Assembly: GCA_964495905.1 (NCBI GenBank)
Contig: CAZBWN010000029.1
Location: forward strand, 186,001 to 250,000
Direction: 5' to 3'
DNA from: CAJBLF01 sp964495905
GTDB lineage: Bacteria; Patescibacteriota; Gracilibacteria; Absconditabacterales; Absconditicoccaceae
Length of the DNA stretch: 64,000 bases
Shown here: one piece after another, positions 59,357 to 64,000 of the stretch
Position numbering within the stretch: position 1 is the first letter of the stretch
Layout: each line of letters opens with the position of its first letter
Position numbers and translations under genes: made by a program
The notes under the pieces: model-generated
What the model saw: only the letters and a program-made list of their open reading frames with translations
Told to the model about the DNA's origin: nothing
Databases searched by the model: none

Positions 59357-60922
59357 ATGTCGTTCCAACTCAAGTCATCCTACCAACCAGCAGGAGATCA
59401 GATAAAAGCGATTGAGGAGATCAAGGCGCTTTTTGAAAACGGGAAAAATAAGGTCACCCTGCTCTGAGCTACAGGAACGGGAAAGACCTTTACGATGGCA
59501 AATATGATCCAACATATCCAGAAACCTACGCTCATCATTTCACATAATAAAACATTGGCTGCGCAGCTGGCGACGGAGTTCAAATATTTTTTCCCGAACA
59601 ATGCCGTGCATTATTTTGTATCGTACTTTGACTATTATCAGCCAGAAAGTTATCTCCCTGCTCAAGGGGTCTATATAGAAAAAGAAGCGACCATCAACCA
59701 AGAGATTGAGATGTACAGACTTGCAACCATGGCTTCCCTCCTCAGTAGAAATGATGTGATTGTTGTCGCATCTGCATCGTCATTGTATGGTCTATGACAA
59801 AAAAGATTGTTTAAAGAGAACTGTCTGCAATTTGAAATCGGGAAACAATATAATTTCAAAGACCTCAAAAAACAGCTCCTCCATATGCAATATAAGCCTA
59901 TCCTTTCCAAGATAGAGCATGGAATGTTTGAATTCAAAGGAGATATCCTGGATATTTTCGCGAGTACAGAGAAATTCGTGTATAGATTACATTTCAACGA
60001 AGAAGTGCTTGAAATGATAGAATTGAAAGACTCACTGACATTTGAACATAAAGAGAATAAGACTAAGGTGATACTTTGGCCGGCAACGCAATTTTTGCAG
60101 GATGTGACGGACTTGGACACTATCCTAGAGCAGATGGATGCTGAGAAAGAGCTCAGAGTCAAAGAATTTGAAAAACAATGAATGCTGGTAGAAGCAGAAA
60201 GGATCAAAAAAAGAGTAGAATACGATATCAGGATGATCAGAGAGACATGATTTGTAAACGGTATTGAGAACTACTCTCTCTACTTTGATAACAGATTGCC
60301 GGGAGAACCGCCAAACACGATCTTCGATTATTTTCCCGATGATTTCCTACTCATCATCGATGAATCACATATGACGTTACCTCAGTTGAGAGCTATGCCA
60401 GGAGGTGATAGATCAAGAAAAGCGAATCTGATCAAATACGGATTCAGACTTCCTTCGGCGGTGGATCATAGACCATTGAGATTTGAAGAATTGGAGGGAA
60501 TCTTGGGATGGAAAGATCTCAAGGATATCGTCCTGGATCAAGCGTTTGATATCAGTGCCAATGTCTCCAATACGCACGTGGAGATTTTCAATAGATACCA
60601 AAAAACCAAGACAGCACGTGGAGAAAATCAGTTGATGACTTTGGTCAAAAAACATAAAAAAGATACGAAATCCATTTTCTTGTCTGCTACGCCTTCTGAG
60701 TATGAACTGAAATTGTCAGATAAAATCGTAGAACAGATCATCAGACCGACAGGGCTTTTGGATCCTATCACCTATGTATATCCAAAATCCGGAAACTATG
60801 ATTCGCTCATCCTCAGCATAGAAACCTTGATGAAAAAAAAGCCGCATCTCAAAGAGTTTATGGACGGATATTCACTCAAAGATGGGATAGAAGAAGTATT
60901 TGCTGGCGGAGATGAAGCATAA
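59357..60922 (+). CDS. uvrB: UvrB lacking the C-terminal helicase and UVR domains
   Basis: A 521-residue protein; UvrB is normally about 660-670. Present: Walker A LLGATGTGKTFTMAN (first Gly TGA), the beta-hairpin YFVSYFDYYQPESYLP, UvrA-binding region, DESHMTLPQL, LPSAVDHRPLRFEE, IFLSATPSEYELKLS and RPTGLLDPITYVYPKSGNYD. After this, where motifs IV-VI and the UvrC-binding UVR helix follow, there are only about 40 unrelated residues (FMDGYSLKDGIEEVFAGGDE) and a TAA. No remnant of the missing half lies downstream. Confidence 0.93.
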
Positions 60923-60951
60923 AAAAAAACGAACCTAAGACAGGTTCGCGT
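60922..60951 (-). terminator. terminator overlapping the stop codon
   Basis: GCGAACCT GTCTT AGGTTCG plus T10 on the minus strand. The stop of the 95-residue gene (60935-60937) lies inside the loop. Also follows uvrB on the other strand. Confidence 0.8.
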
Positions 60952-61222
60952 ATGTTATAAGATCAAATATCCCAGCAATAATCATACATCCAAAGACACA
61001 CCAAAAAATCATCTGTATGTCTGAGATCACTCCTTGAATGTAGCAATCAATCAATTGTTTGATTGGTCCATAAGCGATAGCGCTTATACATACCAGCAGA
61101 ATGACTTTACGAAAGTCCAAGATAGCTGTTAGTATGAGTATAAGATTTACTAGGCATAACCAGGTCAACATTTTTATCCTCACTTTATTTACACGTTTGT
61201 TTTCTTTTTGATACTCTTCCAT
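60935..61222 (-). CDS. small membrane protein, 95 aa
   Basis: A 95-residue protein: charged N-terminus (MEEYQKENKRVNKVRIK), then three hydrophobic segments (about 20-35, 40-55, 70-88). No family recognised, no TGA codon. Flanked by a promoter and an overlapping terminator. The promoter reaches into the 5' end of divergent rimO. Confidence 0.65.
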   Translation of the reverse strand: MEEYQKENKRVNKVRIKMLTWLCLVNLILILTAILDFRKVILLVCISAIAYGPIKQLIDCYIQGVISDIQMIFWCVFGCMIIAGIFDLITYANLS

Positions 61223-61264
61223 AATTTTCTTTTTTTATAGGTTTTTTGTTTTTTATTTGTATCT

Positions 61265-61292
61265 TGTATACATAAATGGTTTCAAATGTCAA
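61265..61292 (-). promoter_or_regulatory. promoter overlapping rimO start
   Basis: Minus strand TTGACA (61292-61287), 16-bp spacer, TATACA (61270-61265). The rimO ATG at 61276 lies within the spacer. Confidence 0.65.
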
Positions 61293-62649
61293 TTTCTCTC
61301 TCATCAATCTTTGATGCACCAAAAATCTGGTGGATAGCCAATATTTTTTAGGAAGACTTTTGGACATCAGCATAAAAACTCCTGATTATCAGGTCAACTA
61401 TTTTACAGATCCTTTTGATAAGGAAGCGAAGATTGTTTTCGTGAATAGCTGTGGATTCCTCTCTGCAGGAAGAAACGAAGCTGATACCACTGTCCGTAAA
61501 CTTTTGAAAGCTGGGAAGACAGTATATCTCTTGTGATGTGCAGCCCAATACTACAAGAAATTAATCGAGGAGCAGGGAGCAAGGAGCAAGGCGCAGGAAC
61601 CTGTAACCTGAAACTTTCAACCTGTTACCAAAATCCATTACCTTTCACGAGGAGACCTGAATAAGATAAGTTTAAAAAATATCATGCAAGGATACGATAG
61701 TACAACCTATGGAGATTTTGAATTCAGTACATGACCGAGGGTGTATACCAATCTCGAACAAAAATTTGAATATCTCAAAATCGCTGAATGATGTAATAAT
61801 CATTGTACTTTCTGCATCATTCCACAGATCAGAGGAAAACAGAAATCATTGCCGATGGAAAAGGTCATCGCAGAAGCGGAACTCATGGTCAAATCAGGCA
61901 TCAAAGAGATCATCCTCATAGCCCAAGATACCACCAGATACGGAACTGATCTCTATGGCAAGCCCCAGCTTTTGGAATTGTTGAAAAAATTGGATGCATT
62001 AAAATGAGATTTTACCTATAGACTCCTCTACCTCTACCCGGATATCGTCACCTTGACTCAGATCAATGAGTTGAAAAAATTGAAAAAATTCATTCCGTAT
62101 TTTGATATCCCCTTACAGCATATTAGTTCACCGATACTGAAAAGAATGGGAAGATTTTACGACGAATGATATATCATACAATTTTTGGATCAGATAAAAA
62201 AAACTTTTCCGGTATATTATATGAGAACGAATTTCATCATCGGATTTCCTTGAGAGACGGAAGAAGATTTTGGAAAATTAATGGAATTTGTCGGAGAAGC
62301 GAGGTTCGATAATATCGCTTTATTTGAGTATCATGATGAACCTTTAGCTACTTCAAGCAAGCTAGATAAGAAAGTGGACTATGATACTATCAGAGCGAGA
62401 TTCACCAAGATCAGACAGCTTGTAAATAGGCAGTTATTAGAGAATGAACACGCTAGAAAATGAAAAGAAGAAACAGGGTATATAATGGAAACATGGAAAG
62501 ATGGAAAGATGGAAGGATTGGTTGTTAGACCCGTTTTGCATTGTCCAGAAATTGATAGCTATGATGAGATTTCTTTGAAACAAGTGATTGGTACGTTTGA
62601 GAAAAAAAGCGAGCTGGGGATTTGAGATAAGATTGTGTATACGGTGTAG
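61276..62649 (+). CDS. rimO: ribosomal protein uS12 methylthiotransferase
   Basis: A 457-residue MiaB-family enzyme. N-terminal cluster: NFSLINLGCTKNLVDSQYF, VNSCGF, LLGCAAQYYKKL. Radical SAM cluster: KIAEGCNNHCTFCIIPQIRG. GFPGETEEDF and a C-terminal TRAM-like part follow. It thiomethylates an Asp of S12. Two microrepeats are embedded: EEQGARSKAQEPVTG (61567-61632) and METWKDGKMEGL (62485-62520). The TGC of the first motif is preceded by TGA for Gly. Confidence 0.94.
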
Positions 62650-62715
62650 CATTATTCCTTGAAAAAATAGGCATTTTTAGTACAATTTCAGTGTTTATCT
62701 AGTAAACAATTCATT

Positions 62716-62895
62716 ATGGCTACGATTACATCAAAACAAGAACAACAAATACTCAAAGAACTGGTTGCCGAATGATATACTACCGATGAAAGTAGAAAAA
62801 TTTTACAATGACATAAAGAAGCTCAAAACAAAAAATGAGATTCTGCAGAGGTAGTCTACAAGCGTTTACTAGCAAAGAAAAAAACATATGCATAA
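62716..62895 (+). CDS. antitoxin of ParE/RelE pair
   Basis: A 59-residue charged helical protein (MATITSKQEQQILKELVAEG ... LLAKKKTYA). It overlaps the toxin start by 8 bp. No DNA-binding family is certain. Three TGA glycines. Confidence 0.7.
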
Positions 62896-63163
62896 TATTT
62901 TCTATACTCCTCAAGCTCAAAAGGATCTTGCTGATATTAGAGACTTTATTGAAAAAAATGATCCAGAAATAGCTATTAAGGTTATTGAAACCATATTTTT
63001 TTATATCAATAATTTGTCTCTTTTTCCACATATAGGAAAACAATCAAATTCTCAATTATGATGTAGAGAAATTATTGAACCGACATTCAGATATAGAATT
63101 ATTTATGAGTATGATGGAACACATGTTCGGGTTGTAGCTATTTTTAAATATAAAAATATGTAA
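62888..63163 (+). CDS. ParE/RelE-family toxin
   Basis: A 91-residue toxin: FYTPQAQKDLADIRDFIEKN, LSLFPHIGKQ, CREIIEPTFRYRIIYEYDG and VRVVAIFKYKNM, the P..g........R......yRIiY.......V.i..v.h.r pattern of ParE toxins. It would act on gyrase or mRNA. Co-translated with the upstream antitoxin. Confidence 0.88.
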
Positions 63164-63164
63164 T

Positions 63165-64000
63165 ATGACTCCAGAACTAGAAACACTTCTGACTGCATTG
63201 CACGATGAAAAAATCATTGTGCTGCTTGCGCCGAGTTTCCCTGTGGATTTCGTGTATCCGGATATCGTTCTGAATCTCAAGATGCTCGGCATAGAAAAAG
63301 TCGTAGAGCTTACCTATGCAGCCAAGCTCATCAATATGGAATATGAGAAAATCCTTAAAGAGAATCCAGATAAAAGATATATCTGTCCCAACTGCCCTGC
63401 TATCGTTAAGATTGTAGAGATAAAATATCCAGAGCTCAAAGAAAATATCATCAACGTCTCTTCGCCTATGGTCGTCATGAATAGGTTTGTAAAAAAAGAA
63501 TACGGAGAAGATTATAAAACCCTCTTTATCGGACCCTGTTTTGCGAAGAAGATGGAAGCGAAACAGTATGGGATAGATTATGCGATCACGTTCAAAGAAC
63601 TTCAAGATATCTTTGATTATATCAAAGAAAATAATATCTCTCCGAAAGAATTCACGTATTCTGTGACTGAAGATGATATCCCGGATTTTGATGATGTATA
63701 TAATAACTACACAAAAATATATCCGCTGGCATGAGGTGTTGCAGAGAGTCTGCATATCAAAGGCATCATCAACAAAGACGAAATACTTGTAGTCGATGGA
63801 CCAAAAAATCTGGATGCAGGATTCCAAGCATTCAAAAACAATAAGAAGATTAGATTCCTAGATATCCTCGCGTGTGAATGATGATGTATCGGCGGTCCTG
63901 GCATCATGTCCAAAGATCCTTTGGATGTCAGAAAACAGAAGATATTGGCCTACCAAGAGCACTGTAAAACTCATAAGGATTGGTCTAAGCTTGGGCAGGT
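63165..64000 (+). CDS. [FeFe]-hydrogenase-like protein (large-subunit C-terminal domain), 3' end outside window
   Basis: At least 278 residues, no stop before the window end. H-domain motifs: ICPNCPAIVKIVEIKYPEL (L1), FIGPCFAKKMEA (L2), ITFKELQDIF, LACEGGCIGGPG (L3, includes a TGA Gly). These follow the [FeFe]-hydrogenase/Narf family. The N-terminal ferredoxin-like clusters usual for hydrogenases are missing: the protein begins inside the H-domain (MTPELETLLTALHDEKIIVL). It may need a separate partner, be a sensory form, or have its partner downstream. It starts 2 bp after the toxin stop. Confidence 0.85.

Noticed and set aside
59671..60207. 178-codon minus-strand frame opposite uvrB
   Set aside because: Ser/Leu-rich shadow of uvrB without motifs.
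63177..63827. 216-codon minus-strand frame opposite the hydrogenase-like gene
   Set aside because: Phe/Ile-rich antisense shadow; the plus strand shows all three H-domain motifs.
1..64000. tRNA genes, including a tRNA-Gly(UCA)
   Set aside because: No cloverleaf with a T-loop GGTTCGAATCC-like block was recognised by eye in any gap; a tRNAscan run would be decisive.

Overview
The window is a low-GC bacterial chromosome segment (roughly 35% by eye) that cannot be read with the standard code. TGA occurs in frame at conserved glycine positions of many housekeeping proteins (the HIGH motif of MetRS, the GSTG motif of dUTPase, the Walker loop of UvrB, the GDSAGG motif of GyrB), and every gene I could close ends in TAA or TAG. 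UGA = glycine (translation table 25) is known from Absconditabacteria (SR1) and Gracilibacteria (BD1-5) of the Candidate Phyla Radiation. The small genes, sparse metabolism, secreted surface proteins and absence of biosynthesis operons fit such a host-dependent cell. I cannot decide between the two phyla. All coordinates below come from re-reading the sequence with TGA as Gly.

Layout. 1-6.8 kb: a winged-helix protein, an unknown coiled-coil protein, a small K+ channel, ruvC, map, dut, a HAD 5'-nucleotidase, an exported protein and a membrane-anchored PLD protein. 6.8-11.1 kb: a lysozyme-like exported protein, rsmI, a four-helix-bundle protein, a mutY lacking its Fe-S ligands and a DUF1294 membrane protein. 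11.3-15.0 kb: a divergent four-gene cell-surface cluster (two anchored Ig-like proteins facing two secreted subunit-like proteins). 15.2-25.5 kb: lepA, TPR protein, GHMP-like protein, ruvA, a candidate small RNA, the primary sigma factor and gyrB. 25.6-29.1 kb: an exported helical-repeat protein and two tandem pairs of unknown paralogues. 29.1-38.3 kb: elp3, sod, yraN, a second four-helix protein, a C-terminal processing protease, ferredoxin, ECF sigma, HU, cutA, a methyltransferase and an mTERF-like helical-repeat protein. 38.4-45.5 kb: metG, a thioredoxin-like protein with a Cys/His tail, an MFS transporter, a PHP phosphoesterase, cysS, a RelE-type toxin-antitoxin pair and a UGA-free lipoprotein. 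45.8-54.2 kb: an ATP-grasp/DUF1704 fusion next to a 7TM protein, murF, an AI-2E-type permease, rnpA, DUF192 and DUF4230 proteins. 54.5-64 kb: a DUF1566-like protein, rplI, small membrane proteins, a CAP-SLH surface protein, a C-terminally truncated uvrB, rimO, a second toxin-antitoxin pair and an [FeFe]-hydrogenase-like protein cut by the window end.

Genes are mostly single units with their own promoter and terminator. Recognisable promoters share TTGACA/T, a spacer that is almost always 16 bp, and TATAAT-like -10 boxes; Shine-Dalgarno sequences are weak or absent. Intergenic DNA is rich in dispersed repeats: a ~220-bp element with a covarying hairpin, a TCCGCCTAGGCGGA palindrome often used in terminators, GC-rich inverted repeats, and several purine-rich microrepeat families that also intrude in frame into elp3, cysS, rimO, rnpA and probably mutY. 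No rRNA, tRNA, CRISPR array or insertion sequence was recognised.
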